This document shows positions 54,117 through 62,084 of a DNA stretch of 64,000 bases, in pieces; the first letter of the stretch is position 1; each line of letters starts with the position of its first letter. Both the position numbers and the translations under genes were made by a program. The notes under the pieces are model-generated. The model ran no database searches, was not told the origin of the DNA, and saw only the letters and a list, made by a program, of their open reading frames with translations. The DNA lies in the NCBI RefSeq assembly GCF_001428865.1, contig NZ_LMIV01000001.1, positions 2,169,997-2,233,996 of the forward strand, read 5' to 3'. The stretch comes from Sphingomonas sp. Root241 (GTDB lineage Bacteria; Pseudomonadota; Alphaproteobacteria; Sphingomonadales; Sphingomonadaceae).

Positions 54117-56792
54117 TCAGCCGCCGGCGCGGATCGCCGCCCAGCACGCCGCCACCTCCTGCCGGGTCGCTTCGAGCGAGGCAACCACAGCGTCCCATGA
54201 TTCCAGCCCGACCGCGCGGGCGATCAGTGCCTGCGTGGTCTCCGCCGGAGGCTGCGCGTCGGGCGCGACAAGACGCAGCGTGACCAGCAGCCGCGACAGC
54301 AATGCATGCGCCTCGACCATCGTGTCGGGCATCAGCCCCTTCGCCGCGAGCAGCCGGATCGCCTCGCGGAGCCGCGGCGTGAAGGCGGTCTTGTGGCGCA
54401 GCTGGAGCACGTGGACCGCGAATTCGAGATCGACCAACCCGCCGGAGAGCAGCTTGGCGTCGAGCGGCCCCGCAGGCGGCTTATGCGTCGCCATCTCCGC
54501 GCGCATCCGGATCGCGTCGGCGAGGATATCGCGCTCGGGCCGCGCGCCGTTCAGCACGTCGTCGACGATCGCCTGCACCGCGCCACGCGCCGCCGTCGAG
54601 CCGAATACCGGCCGCGCCCGAGTCAGCGCCATATGCTCCCAGGTCCAGGCGTCCTCGCGCTGGTAGCGCGCGAACCCGTCAAGCGAGACCGACAGCGGCC
54701 CCTGCGCACCCGAGGGCCGCAGCCGCGTATCGACTTCGTAGAGCGGTCCGGCGGCGGTCGCGACCGACAATGCGGCGGTCACGCGCTGCGCGAGGCGGTT
54801 GTAATAGACCACCGCGCCAAGCGGTTTGGCGCCGTGGGATTCGGCCGCATAATCGCCGGTGAACAGATAGATCAAATCGAGATCCGAGGCGTGGGTGAGC
54901 GCCTGCCCGCCCATCCGGCCCAGCGCGAGGATCACCAGTTCGCTGTCCGGCACCCGGCCATGCGCGCGCTCGAATTCGTCGACCGTGGCGCGCGCGAGGA
55001 CTTCGATCGCCGCCTCGGCGATCCGCGCATAGCCATAGGATACTTCGAGCGGGTCGCTTGCCCCCGCGACGATCTGCGCGCCCAATGCGAAGCGCTTCTC
55101 GCCGACCAATCGGCGGACATGCTCCAGCTGCCATTGATAATCGGCGCCGCGCTCGCGTGCCGCCATTTCCCCGATCAGCGTGGGGATATCGGCAACGGGA
55201 TCGAGCGCGCTCGCGTCGATCAGTCCGTCGAGCAATTCGGCGCGCCGCCCGAGCTGCTCGGCCAGGGTCGGCGCGTGGCACAGGATCGTGCTGAGGAGTT
55301 GGCGAAGCCCCGGCTGCGCCTCGAGCAGCCGGAAGAAGTTGATCGCGCTCGGCAGCCGCGAGAGCATCGCATCGAAGCGAGTGATCGCGTGCGTGCTGTC
55401 GGGCGCCTGCGCGAAGGCGGCGATCAGTCCGGGGAGCAGCGCTTCCAGCGCCTCGCGCGCCTGGGGCGAGCGCAGCGCCGGATAACCGCCGCCGCGCCAG
55501 CCCTCGACGATGCGGAGCGCGCCTGCCGGATGATCGAACCCGGCTTCCTTTAGGCTGGCCTCCAGCGTCTCGGGATCGGCGGGCAGCCGCGGTTCCTCCT
55601 CGCCGGCGAGGGCATCATAGACGCCCCCCACCCGCTCGACATGCGGGCGCAGCCGCTCGATCAGCGCCGCGCCGTTCGGCAGGCCGTGCAGCGCCGCGAC
55701 ATTGTCGAGTGCTCCCTGCCCGGCCGGCAGCGTATGCGTCTGCAGGTCGTCGATCATCTGCAGCCGGTGCTCGACGGTGCGCAGCTCGGTATAGGCCGCG
55801 CTCAGCGCCGCTGCATCGTCGGCGTCGATCCGCCCGTCCGCGGCCAGCGCCGCGAGCGCGTCGCGGGTCGCCGGCACGCGCAGCGCCGAATCGCGCCCGC
55901 CATGGATGAGCTGGTGGATCTGGGCGAAAAACTCGACTTCGCGGATTCCGCCGCGGCCGCGCTTCAGATCGTAGCCGGGGCCGAACGCCTGCGCCTGGGC
56001 ATAATGGTCGCGGATCCGGCGCGAGATGTCACGGATCTCGCGGATCGTCCCGTAATCGACTGCGCGCCGCCACACGAACGGCCGGATCGCCGCGAGGAAT
56101 GCCTCGCCCAGCGCGATGTCGCCGGCACAGGCACGGGCACGGATGAACGCCGCGCGCTCCCAGGGCAGCGCCTGCGATTCATAATAAGAGATCGCCGCCT
56201 CGACCGGCAGCGCGATCGGCGTCGCCTCGGGCGAAGGCCGCAGTCGCAGATCGACGCGCATCACGTAGCCGTCGGCGTCGCGCGACTGGAGCAATTCGAT
56301 CACGCGCCGGCCGATACGCACCGCCGCGTCCTCGGGCGCCTCGCGCGGTTTGCACGGCAGGGTTTCGGGATCGAAGATCAGGATCGGATCGATGTCGGAG
56401 GAGTAATTGAGCTCGCGGCTGCCGAGCTTGCCCAGCGCGATCGCCGCGAAGCCGAGCGGCGCGGCATCGGGCGTGCGCTCGCGGATCGCCGCCCGGATGG
56501 CCCGATCCAGCGCATCATCGGCGAAGTCGCTGAGCAGCCGCGTGACTCGCGTCAGATCGAAGCGCCCGGACAGGTCGCCGAGCGCCACGAGCAAAGCGAG
56601 CCGCCGGCGCTCCAGCCGCAATCGCCGCGCCTCTCCCATTTCGCCTTCGAAAGAACGCGCGGCAGCGAGTGGATCTTCAAGCGCCGCTCCGAGGTTTTCG
56701 AGCAATTGCGACTCGCGGTCGGCAAGCATCGCAAGAAAAGGCGCATGGGCCCGCGCAAGATCAACAGCGCGTTGCAAGTCCCCGGAATTCAT
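54117..56792 (-). CDS. glnE: Glutamine synthetase adenylyltransferase/adenylyl-removing enzyme
   Basis: 891 residues. Two nucleotidyltransferase domains are visible: one at about residue 120 (GSRELNYSSDIDPILIFD) with the G-S and D-x-D metal site, and one at about 620 (GGQALTHASDLDLIYLF). Between lies the helical linker that contacts PII. It adds AMP to glutamine synthetase under nitrogen excess and removes it under limitation. It is the head of a three-gene run with bcp and DUF455. Confidence 0.95.
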   Translation of the reverse strand: MNSGDLQRAVDLARAHAPFLAMLADRESQLLENLGAALEDPLAAARSFEGEMGEARRLRLERRRLALLVALGDLSGRFDLTRVTRLLSDFADDALDRAIRAAIRERTPDAAPLGFAAIALGKLGSRELNYSSDIDPILIFDPETLPCKPREAPEDAAVRIGRRVIELLQSRDADGYVMRVDLRLRPSPEATPIALPVEAAISYYESQALPWERAAFIRARACAGDIALGEAFLAAIRPFVWRRAVDYGTIREIRDISRRIRDHYAQAQAFGPGYDLKRGRGGIREVEFFAQIHQLIHGGRDSALRVPATRDALAALAADGRIDADDAAALSAAYTELRTVEHRLQMIDDLQTHTLPAGQGALDNVAALHGLPNGAALIERLRPHVERVGGVYDALAGEEEPRLPADPETLEASLKEAGFDHPAGALRIVEGWRGGGYPALRSPQAREALEALLPGLIAAFAQAPDSTHAITRFDAMLSRLPSAINFFRLLEAQPGLRQLLSTILCHAPTLAEQLGRRAELLDGLIDASALDPVADIPTLIGEMAARERGADYQWQLEHVRRLVGEKRFALGAQIVAGASDPLEVSYGYARIAEAAIEVLARATVDEFERAHGRVPDSELVILALGRMGGQALTHASDLDLIYLFTGDYAAESHGAKPLGAVVYYNRLAQRVTAALSVATAAGPLYEVDTRLRPSGAQGPLSVSLDGFARYQREDAWTWEHMALTRARPVFGSTAARGAVQAIVDDVLNGARPERDILADAIRMRAEMATHKPPAGPLDAKLLSGGLVDLEFAVHVLQLRHKTAFTPRLREAIRLLAAKGLMPDTMVEAHALLSRLLVTLRLVAPDAQPPAETTQALIARAVGLESWDAVVASLEATRQEVAACWAAIRAGG

Positions 56793-56853
56793 CGGGTAAC
56801 CCCTTGTCGAGACGAATCAGGAACAACACATTCTCGGGAGTCAAGCAACAAAT

Positions 56854-57066
56854 GTGAAGTTGAGGCGTATTTGTGTCGTGACCCGATCGTCATCCCGCTC
56901 CGCCCCCGAGGCCAATGGGCGCGCTTATCGCGTCGAACGGCCCCGCGCCAGCGATGCGATCGCGCTATCGCTACGTGACGCCTTCTCGCGCGAGCCGAGC
57001 CTGCCCGAAGACATGGCCGCGATTCTGCGCCGCCTTAATCGTCCCGGCGTCTCGACCGCGCATTGA
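56854..57066 (+). CDS. Small hypothetical protein, uncertain
   Basis: 70 codons from GTG 56854, or shorter from GTG 56878. The middle RASDAIALSLRDAFSREPSL and PEDMAAILRRLNRPG looks like a real conserved helix pair, and the frame runs opposite to glnE in a 290-base gap before ecfG. No recognisable motif, no good ribosome site. Confidence 0.4.
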   Translation: MKLRRICVVTRSSSRSAPEANGRAYRVERPRASDAIALSLRDAFSREPSLPEDMAAILRRLNRPGVSTAH

Positions 57067-57083
57067 GCTAGGGTCGTGCCGCG

Positions 57084-57734
57084 TCAACGGTCGCGGCTGA
57101 GATCGTCGACCTCGCCCATGATCGTATCGAGCGCGCTCTTGCCGCCCGGATTGGGCAGGCTGTCGCGTCGCGACGGCAGCTGTCCTTCGGTCAGCAGCGT
57201 TTCGAGCGCGACGCGGCCACGCGCGACCCGGCTCTTGATCGTGCCGACCGCGACGTTGCAGATCTCGGCCGCTTCCTCATAGGCGAAGCCGCCCGCGCCG
57301 ACGAGGATCAGCGCCTCGCGCTGCGGCTGCGGCAGATGCAGCAAGGCGCGCTGCATGTCGTTCAGTTCGACATGGCGGTCCTGGCTCGCAGGTGCGGCGA
57401 GCAGCCGATCGGCCACCAGATCGTCCCATTCGCCCTTGAAGCGCGCGCGGCGCATCTGCGAGAGATAGAGATTGCGCAGGATGATGAAGGTCCATGCGCG
57501 CATGTTGGTGCCCGCCTGGAAGCGCTGGCGCGCCGCCCATGCCTTGAGCAGCGTTTCCTGCACCAGATCGTCGGCGAGGTCGCGGCTGCCCGAAAGCGAG
57601 CGGCCGAACGCGCGCAGATGCGGGATCACCGTCGCGAGTTGCTTCTTGAACTCGGGATCGGACAGCGCGACGTGCTCGCGCGGTGGCTCGGCTGCCGCGT
57701 CCTCGCGATCGTCGGGCTGTTCGGACTCAGTCAT
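57084..57734 (-). CDS. ecfG: General stress response sigma factor EcfG
   Basis: 216 residues: a 30-residue acidic tail, sigma region 2 (LATVIPHLRAFGRSLSGSRD, MRAWTFIILRNLYLSQMRRA) and sigma region 4 (LPQPQREALILVGAGGFAYE, then YEEAAEICNVAVGTIKSRVA). This is an ECF15/EcfG-type sigma with a GGFAYEEAAEICNVA region-4 motif. It recognises promoters GGAAC-N16/17-(c)GTT. The cluster with phyR, nepR and a PhyP-like gene within 3 kb confirms the role. NepR sequesters it; phosphorylated PhyR releases it. Confidence 0.93.
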   Translation of the reverse strand: MTESEQPDDREDAAAEPPREHVALSDPEFKKQLATVIPHLRAFGRSLSGSRDLADDLVQETLLKAWAARQRFQAGTNMRAWTFIILRNLYLSQMRRARFKGEWDDLVADRLLAAPASQDRHVELNDMQRALLHLPQPQREALILVGAGGFAYEEAAEICNVAVGTIKSRVARGRVALETLLTEGQLPSRRDSLPNPGGKSALDTIMGEVDDLSRDR

Positions 57735-57826
57735 TCGATCCCGTTCACTTGCGCATGCATGTTGCGGCGCTGATTGGAGATAAGCGCCGCAGGCGCGATT
57801 GCCAGCATTTTTGCGGAAAGGTCCGG

Positions 57827-57964
57827 TCAGAACCAGACGATGATCACGAAGGCGATGATCACCAGCGCCAGGCCGAAGCCCAGCACATAGCGGGTCATGT
57901 GTGGCGTCGTCCCGGCGCGGGCGCGATCGGTGGAGACATGGATGGTTTCGTCATTCTCAGCCAT
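57827..57964 (-). CDS. 45-residue membrane protein in the stress-response locus
   Basis: ATG 57964 has GAGGGG five bases upstream. The sequence is a charged head with one C-terminal membrane helix (YVLGFGLALVIIAFVIIVWF). It lies between phyR and ecfG in the same direction as both, 62 bases after phyR. A near-consensus stress promoter (GGACC-N17-GTT on the minus strand, 57997-57973) lies at its start. Too short for usual gene callers; function unknown. Confidence 0.6.
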   Translation of the reverse strand: MAENDETIHVSTDRARAGTTPHMTRYVLGFGLALVIIAFVIIVWF

Positions 57965-58026
57965 GTCCCCTCAACCCCCGAAAACCGTTTTGGGTCCGTA
58001 TCATGTGGAACCCGCACCGGAATTTT

Positions 58027-58830
58027 TCAGACGCCGGCGGGCACCGTCGCCTGGTCGAAGAACAGCGCCTGGCTGATCGTCGTCTTCACCGTTTCGCGCT
58101 GGAACGGCTTGGTGATCAGGAAGGTCGGCTCGGGCCGCTCGCCGGTGAGCAGGCGCTCCGGGAAAGCAGTGATGAAGATCACCGGCACGCTGAATTCGGC
58201 GAGGATGTCCTTCACCGCGTCGATGCCCGAACTGTCGTCGGCCAGCTGAATGTCGGCGAGCACCAGGCCCGGACGATCCTCCATCGCCAGCGCCACCGCC
58301 TCGTCGCGCGTGACCGCCACGCCGGTCACCTCATGGCCGAGATCGCGGACGATCTGCTCGAGATCCATCGCGATCAGCGGCTCGTCCTCGATGATCATCA
58401 CGCGGGTACGCGTCTGGCGCTCGATCTCCGCGACCGCTTCGCTGACGAGGCGGGAAACCTGCGCGGGGTCCTCTTCGATCAGATAGCCGGCATCCTCGAT
58501 GCTGAAGCCCTCGACCGTGGTCAGCAGCAATGCCTGGCGCGACAGGGGCGTCAGCCGCGCGAGCCGCTTGCGGGCAATCATCTCGGCCTGGTTCGAGGAA
58601 TCCTCGATGATCTCGTCCTCTTCGAGATGGGTCGACTGCCAGATCGCCTGGAAAGTCCGGTAGAGGCCGAGCCGGGGATCGACGTCACGGGGAAACTGGT
58701 CGGGCGCCGCCACGATGGCTTCGAGCGCGGCACGCACATAGCGGTCGCCTTCGCTCTGGGCGCCGGTGAGTGCACGCGCATAACGGCGCAACAAGGGAAG
58801 GTGCGGCGCGAGTTGCTGTCCAAGCGACAT
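58027..58830 (-). CDS. phyR: Anti-anti-sigma response regulator PhyR
   Basis: 267 residues from ATG 58830. The N-terminal 140 residues form a sigma-like decoy domain (SRQALLLTTVEGFSIEDAGY, then EDPAQVSRLVSEAV) and the C-terminus is a receiver with Asp193 in LVLADIQLADDSSGID. This order is unique to PhyR. When phosphorylated, the sigma-like part binds NepR and frees EcfG. Next to ecfG and divergent from nepR and the PhyP-like gene. Confidence 0.95.
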   Translation of the reverse strand: MSLGQQLAPHLPLLRRYARALTGAQSEGDRYVRAALEAIVAAPDQFPRDVDPRLGLYRTFQAIWQSTHLEEDEIIEDSSNQAEMIARKRLARLTPLSRQALLLTTVEGFSIEDAGYLIEEDPAQVSRLVSEAVAEIERQTRTRVMIIEDEPLIAMDLEQIVRDLGHEVTGVAVTRDEAVALAMEDRPGLVLADIQLADDSSGIDAVKDILAEFSVPVIFITAFPERLLTGERPEPTFLITKPFQRETVKTTISQALFFDQATVPAGV

Positions 58831-58943
58831 AAGGGAAATTTTCTCCTTCGTGGGCGCGGGCCGCTTTTGTCGCGCCCCGGCATCCGCATTGCAATCGTTT
58901 CTGCTTTCCGAAGGAGCCCCTCCCCGGATTTCGCATCGCCTGT

Positions 58944-58968
58944 GGAACAATCGAGGCGCTATTTGGTT
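58944..58968 (+). promoter_or_regulatory. Sigma-EcfG promoter for nepR and phyP
   Basis: GGAAC (58944-58948), 17 bases, GTT (58966-58968), matching the EcfG consensus. It lies about 140 bases before nepR in the divergent region with phyR, so the locus is probably auto-activated under stress. Confidence 0.7.
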
Positions 58969-59106
58969 TCATCGCGCGGGCCATGTGGCACTCCGTGCAC
59001 TACGCGAGCGCTTGCGCTCTGGCGTCATGGCGTTAATCGGGCACCTGGTGCTCATGCGTGTTCACAGTCCGGGTCCCGGACGATCGGGTCCTCACGGGGG
59101 GAATTG

Positions 59107-59274
59107 GTGCGTTCCGCAAAGGGTGAAACAAAACGGCCGCCAAAGCCAAAAGGCGGGACGGAGAGCAACAAGCCCAGCCGCAGCGTGGGCGATGCATTGC
59201 GCCAGGCCTATGACGAGGCCGTTCGCGAAACTGTGCCCGACGACCTGCTCGACTTGCTGAAGAAGCTCGACTAG
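59107..59274 (+). CDS. nepR: Anti-sigma factor NepR
   Basis: 55 residues from GTG 59107, with a G-rich site (GGGGGGAATT) upstream. The core SVGDALRQAYDEAVRETVPD followed by DLLDLLKKLD is the NepR signature. It binds EcfG in unstressed cells. Eight bases separate its stop from the PhyP-like gene, so they form one transcript. Confidence 0.92.
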   Translation: MRSAKGETKRPPKPKGGTESNKPSRSVGDALRQAYDEAVRETVPDDLLDLLKKLD

Positions 59275-59282
59275 CCAAAAGC

Positions 59283-60851
59283 ATGGACAGCACGGATCCG
59301 AAGCCGCGTGGCAAAGGTCCCGCGGCAACGATGGCCCGCATGCCGACCGGCGCGAAGGTTTTCCTGATCCTCGTCGGCGCGCTGCTCCCGCTCGCGCTCA
59401 TCGCACTGCTCACCACGCTCCAGACGACGCGGATCGCCGACACCGAGGCGCGCGCGCGCCTGCATGCGATCGCCGACGAGAGTTCGGGCGTGGTGGAGAA
59501 TGCGCTGACCAATCACGTCGGACAGATGAGCCAGACGCTCGCTGCGCTCGAACAGAATCCGGGCGACGCACCGAGCTGCACTCAGCTCGCGGGCACCTTC
59601 GCGGCGCAGGGCAGCGTTCGCTTCGCCATTGCCGACCGGGGTGGGCGCGTGCTCTGCGGCCAGCGCTTCTCGCTCCCCGGCGCGCCGGTGCTCCGCCCGT
59701 CCGAATTGCGTGCCACGTTCCTGCCCGACGGGATCGCCATTCGGATCGGCGGCAATGCGGGAATGAGCGCCACGGCTTATTATCCCGTGTCGGCGCTGGC
59801 GGCGCTCGCCCGGCCCAGCGGCTTCGTGCCCGATTACGGCGCGGCGCTGGTGCGGCACGAGCAGCGGCTGGCGCTGCGCGACCTCGCTACTGCGGGACCG
59901 CTCGGGCGCAGCGAGAAAGTCCTCAGCAATCTCTCGATCGACAATCTCGATCTCGAAATGTCGATTCCCGGCGCGCCGATCACTTCGCCGCTGATCATCA
60001 CCACTGCGCTGCTGGTGCTGATGTGGATCGCCGCCGCCACGATCGGCTGGTCCGTGGTCAACATCCTGCTGATCCGCCCGCTCAGGACGTTGCGCACCAG
60101 CGTCGGCAACTACACGCCCGGCGAAATCCTCGACATGAAGCGCTTCGGCGCGATCCCGGCGCAGGAGATCCGCGATCTCGGCGAAACCTTCCAGCAGATC
60201 ACCCGGACGGTGCAGCTCCACGAGGCCGATCTCGCCGCGGGCCTCATTCGTCAGACCAAGCTGACCCGCGAAGTGCATCATCGGGTCAAGAACAACCTCC
60301 AGGTCATCTCCAGTCTGATCAATTTCCACGCGCGCGCCGCGAGGAGCGCCGAAGCGAGCGAGGCCTATGCCTCGATCCAGCGCCGGGTCGACGCGCTCGC
60401 GGTGGTGCATCGCCATCATTATACCGAGCTCGAGGAGAATCGCGGGCTCGAGCTGCGTTCGGTGATCGGCGAGCTCGCCGCGAACATCCGCGCGACCGCG
60501 CCCGAGCAGGCGGCGGGGCTCGGCATCACGCTCGAGATCGAGCCCTTGCTGGTAAATCAGGACGTCGCGATCGCAGTCGCCTTCCTGATCACCGAACTGG
60601 TCGAACTGGCGGTCAGCTGCAACCCGACCACGCACGTCCGCATCTCGATCAAGGGCGGCGAGGAGCCGGACCGCGCCATCCTACGCGTCAGTTCATCCGC
60701 TTTGGTCGAGAGCGCCGAGCTGGAGGGACTGTTGGAGAGCCGCTACGGCCGCGTCATCGCCGGGCTCGCGCGCCAGCTCCGCACCCCTCTCCATCATGAC
60801 CCACTGGTGGGTGCATATGAGGCTTCGATCGCGATTACGGGGCGACCCTGA
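59283..60851 (+). CDS. phyP: PhyP-like sensor protein with degenerate kinase domain
   Basis: 522 residues: membrane helix (26-48), extracytoplasmic sensor (49-235), second helix (236-264), HAMP-like linker and HisKA_2 domain with His333 in EVHHRVKNNLQVISSL. The C-terminal ATPase domain is damaged: the N-box usual N-E-L-x-x-N-A reads ITELVELAVSCN, and neither the D-x-G-x-G nor the G-L-G box is visible in VSSSALVESAELEGLLESRY. It therefore should not bind ATP well. In Sphingomonas strain Fr1 the neighbouring homologue PhyP is a negative regulator of PhyR, acting as phosphatase; the missing ATP site fits that. Not an ordinary kinase. Confidence 0.82.
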   Translation: MDSTDPKPRGKGPAATMARMPTGAKVFLILVGALLPLALIALLTTLQTTRIADTEARARLHAIADESSGVVENALTNHVGQMSQTLAALEQNPGDAPSCTQLAGTFAAQGSVRFAIADRGGRVLCGQRFSLPGAPVLRPSELRATFLPDGIAIRIGGNAGMSATAYYPVSALAALARPSGFVPDYGAALVRHEQRLALRDLATAGPLGRSEKVLSNLSIDNLDLEMSIPGAPITSPLIITTALLVLMWIAAATIGWSVVNILLIRPLRTLRTSVGNYTPGEILDMKRFGAIPAQEIRDLGETFQQITRTVQLHEADLAAGLIRQTKLTREVHHRVKNNLQVISSLINFHARAARSAEASEAYASIQRRVDALAVVHRHHYTELEENRGLELRSVIGELAANIRATAPEQAAGLGITLEIEPLLVNQDVAIAVAFLITELVELAVSCNPTTHVRISIKGGEEPDRAILRVSSSALVESAELEGLLESRYGRVIAGLARQLRTPLHHDPLVGAYEASIAITGRP

Positions 60852-60879
60852 TTTTTTTCGCAAAAAAGTTCGGAACTCG

Positions 60880-60904
60880 GGAACCCGTTTCCGCGATGTA
60901 CGTT
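60880..60904 (+). promoter_or_regulatory. Second sigma-EcfG promoter, downstream of phyP
   Basis: GGAAC (60880-60884), 17 bases, GTT (60902-60904); same spacing as the nepR promoter. It lies 29 bases after the phyP stop and points at a non-coding stretch with two hairpins, 220 bases before the entericidin gene. Confidence 0.7.
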
Positions 60905-60910
60905 CTGCAC

Positions 60911-61010
60911 CTCGGATAGTGACCTTTTGCCCCCCCGCTCTCGCTATCCAAGACATGGGCCCGGAAGCGTCAACCCTCCCCCCCCCGGTGACGCTTCCGG
61001 GCCTAACACT
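60911..61010 (+). ncRNA. Candidate stress-induced small RNA with two C-rich loops (GsrN-like)
   Basis: A transcript from about 60911 would start with a hairpin GGATAG (60914-60919)/CTATCC (60944-60949) whose loop contains seven consecutive C (60930-60936). After a short single-stranded part comes a perfect 15-bp stem, 60958-60972 with 60989-61003, whose 16-base loop holds nine consecutive C (60978-60986); the sequence CUUUCU follows about eight bases past the stem. Length about 100 bases. The promoter, size, place beside the stress locus and C-rich loops match what is known of Caulobacter GsrN. No open reading frame fits here. Existence of the RNA is inference. Confidence 0.65.
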
Positions 61011-61126
61011 TTCTCCCGTCAGCGGAATTCATGATCGCTCGCCACGGCTTCGTGCCTGTCGCGGAACGATTTGATGGATCCGGGCATTTCTTCCCTGAAC
61101 CCGATGCGTAAATTGGAGAAGTTTCG

Positions 61127-61261
61127 ATGCGCAAGATTCTAACCTGTGCCGCGCTTGCCGGCGCGATCTTGGTCTCGGCCTGCAACACGATCGAAGGTGT
61201 CGGCCGCGATGTGGCTTCCGCCGGCGATACGGTTGCCGGCGCCGCGGACGACAACAAGTAG
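61127..61261 (+). CDS. Entericidin A/B-family lipoprotein
   Basis: 44 residues, with GGAGAA six bases upstream. MRKILTCAALAGAILVSACN is a lipoprotein signal peptide with modified Cys19 (VSAC). The mature part NTIEGVGRDVASAGDTVAGA is the entericidin signature. These small lipoproteins sit in the cell envelope and are often stress- or stationary-phase-induced. The nearby EcfG promoter is 220 bases upstream, but a strong hairpin lies between. A terminator follows. Confidence 0.85.
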   Translation: MRKILTCAALAGAILVSACNTIEGVGRDVASAGDTVAGAADDNK

Positions 61262-61283
61262 GTCGTTCGCTCGGATTTTCAGG

Positions 61284-61312
61284 AAAGCCCCTCCGTGTGC
61301 GGAGGGGCTTTT
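61284..61312. terminator. Bidirectional terminator between the entericidin gene and tatC
   Basis: AAAGCCCCTCCG and CGGAGGGGCTTT form a perfect 12-bp stem with a TGTG loop and T-runs on both strands. It ends the entericidin transcript and lies just beyond the tatC stop. Confidence 0.88.
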
Positions 61313-61316
61313 CGTA

Positions 61317-62084
61317 TTAGGACGCCGCTTCGGTCTCCGCCGCGCGCTCGCGCCGCCGCCGCGTGAACCAGATCGCCACCAACGCGAGGAAATAGAGCGC
61401 GACCAGCGGCACCGCGAGCAGCAGCTGCGACCCGACATCGGGCGGCGTCAGCACCGCCGACAGCGCGAACGCCCCGACCACCGCATAGCGCCACGCGCCC
61501 TTCAACTGCTCATAGGTGACGATGCCCGCGTGCTCGAGCAGCATCAGCAGCACCGGCAGCAGGAATGAAATCCCGAAGCCGAAGATGAACTGCATCACGA
61601 ACTTCAGATAGTTGTTCACGTCGGGCAACGCCTGTTGCGCAACGCCGCCCAGATCGCCCTGGAAACCGAGCAGGAACTTCAGCGCCACCGGGATCGCCAC
61701 GAAATAAGCCATCGAGGCGCCGGCGATGAACAGCACGGGCGTGGCGAGCAGGAAAGGCAGCAGCGCCTTCTTTTCCTTGCGGTAGAGGCCTGGCGCAACG
61801 AACTGCCAGAGCTGGTTGGCGATCACCGGGAACGCGATCATCAACGCCGCGAAGAAGGCGACCTTTATCTCGACGAGGAAGCCGCCGAAAACCTCGGTAT
61901 TGATGATCGTCACCTGCCCCGCGACCTTGAGCGGGGCGACGAGGAAGCCGAGGATCTGCCGCGCGAAATAGAGGCAGCCGGCGAACGCCAATACCAGCGC
62001 GCCCAGCGACCAGAGGAGGCGGCGCCGAAGCTCGATCAGATGGTCGAGCAAGGGCGCCTGAGTGTCGTCGATCTCTTCGTTCAC
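61317..62084 (-). CDS. tatC: Twin-arginine translocase subunit TatC
   Basis: 255 residues with six membrane segments. MNEEIDDTQAPLLDHLIELR and RRRLLWSLGALVLAFAGCLY open it, and FEVFGGFL is conserved as TEVFGGFLVEIKVAFFAALM. TatC recognises twin-arginine signal peptides and, with TatA and TatB, exports folded proteins. It overlaps tatB by four bases. Confidence 0.95.
   Translation of the reverse strand: MNEEIDDTQAPLLDHLIELRRRLLWSLGALVLAFAGCLYFARQILGFLVAPLKVAGQVTIINTEVFGGFLVEIKVAFFAALMIAFPVIANQLWQFVAPGLYRKEKKALLPFLLATPVLFIAGASMAYFVAIPVALKFLLGFQGDLGGVAQQALPDVNNYLKFVMQFIFGFGISFLLPVLLMLLEHAGIVTYEQLKGAWRYAVVGAFALSAVLTPPDVGSQLLLAVPLVALYFLALVAIWFTRRRRERAAETEAAS

Noticed and set aside
54306..55553. 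Open frames of 400 or more codons opposite glnE
   Set aside because: Low-complexity arginine-rich products with no motif; glnE on the other strand has both catalytic domains.
60958..61003. The 15-bp hairpin as a plain terminator of the nepR-phyP transcript
   Set aside because: It lies over 100 bases after the phyP stop and behind a promoter; it lacks a strong T-run, and the C9 loop fits a small RNA better. Both roles are possible at once.
61004..61126. A separate EcfG promoter directly before the entericidin gene (GGAAC near 61060)
   Set aside because: No GTT at a suitable distance follows the GGAAC; the better match is at 60880.
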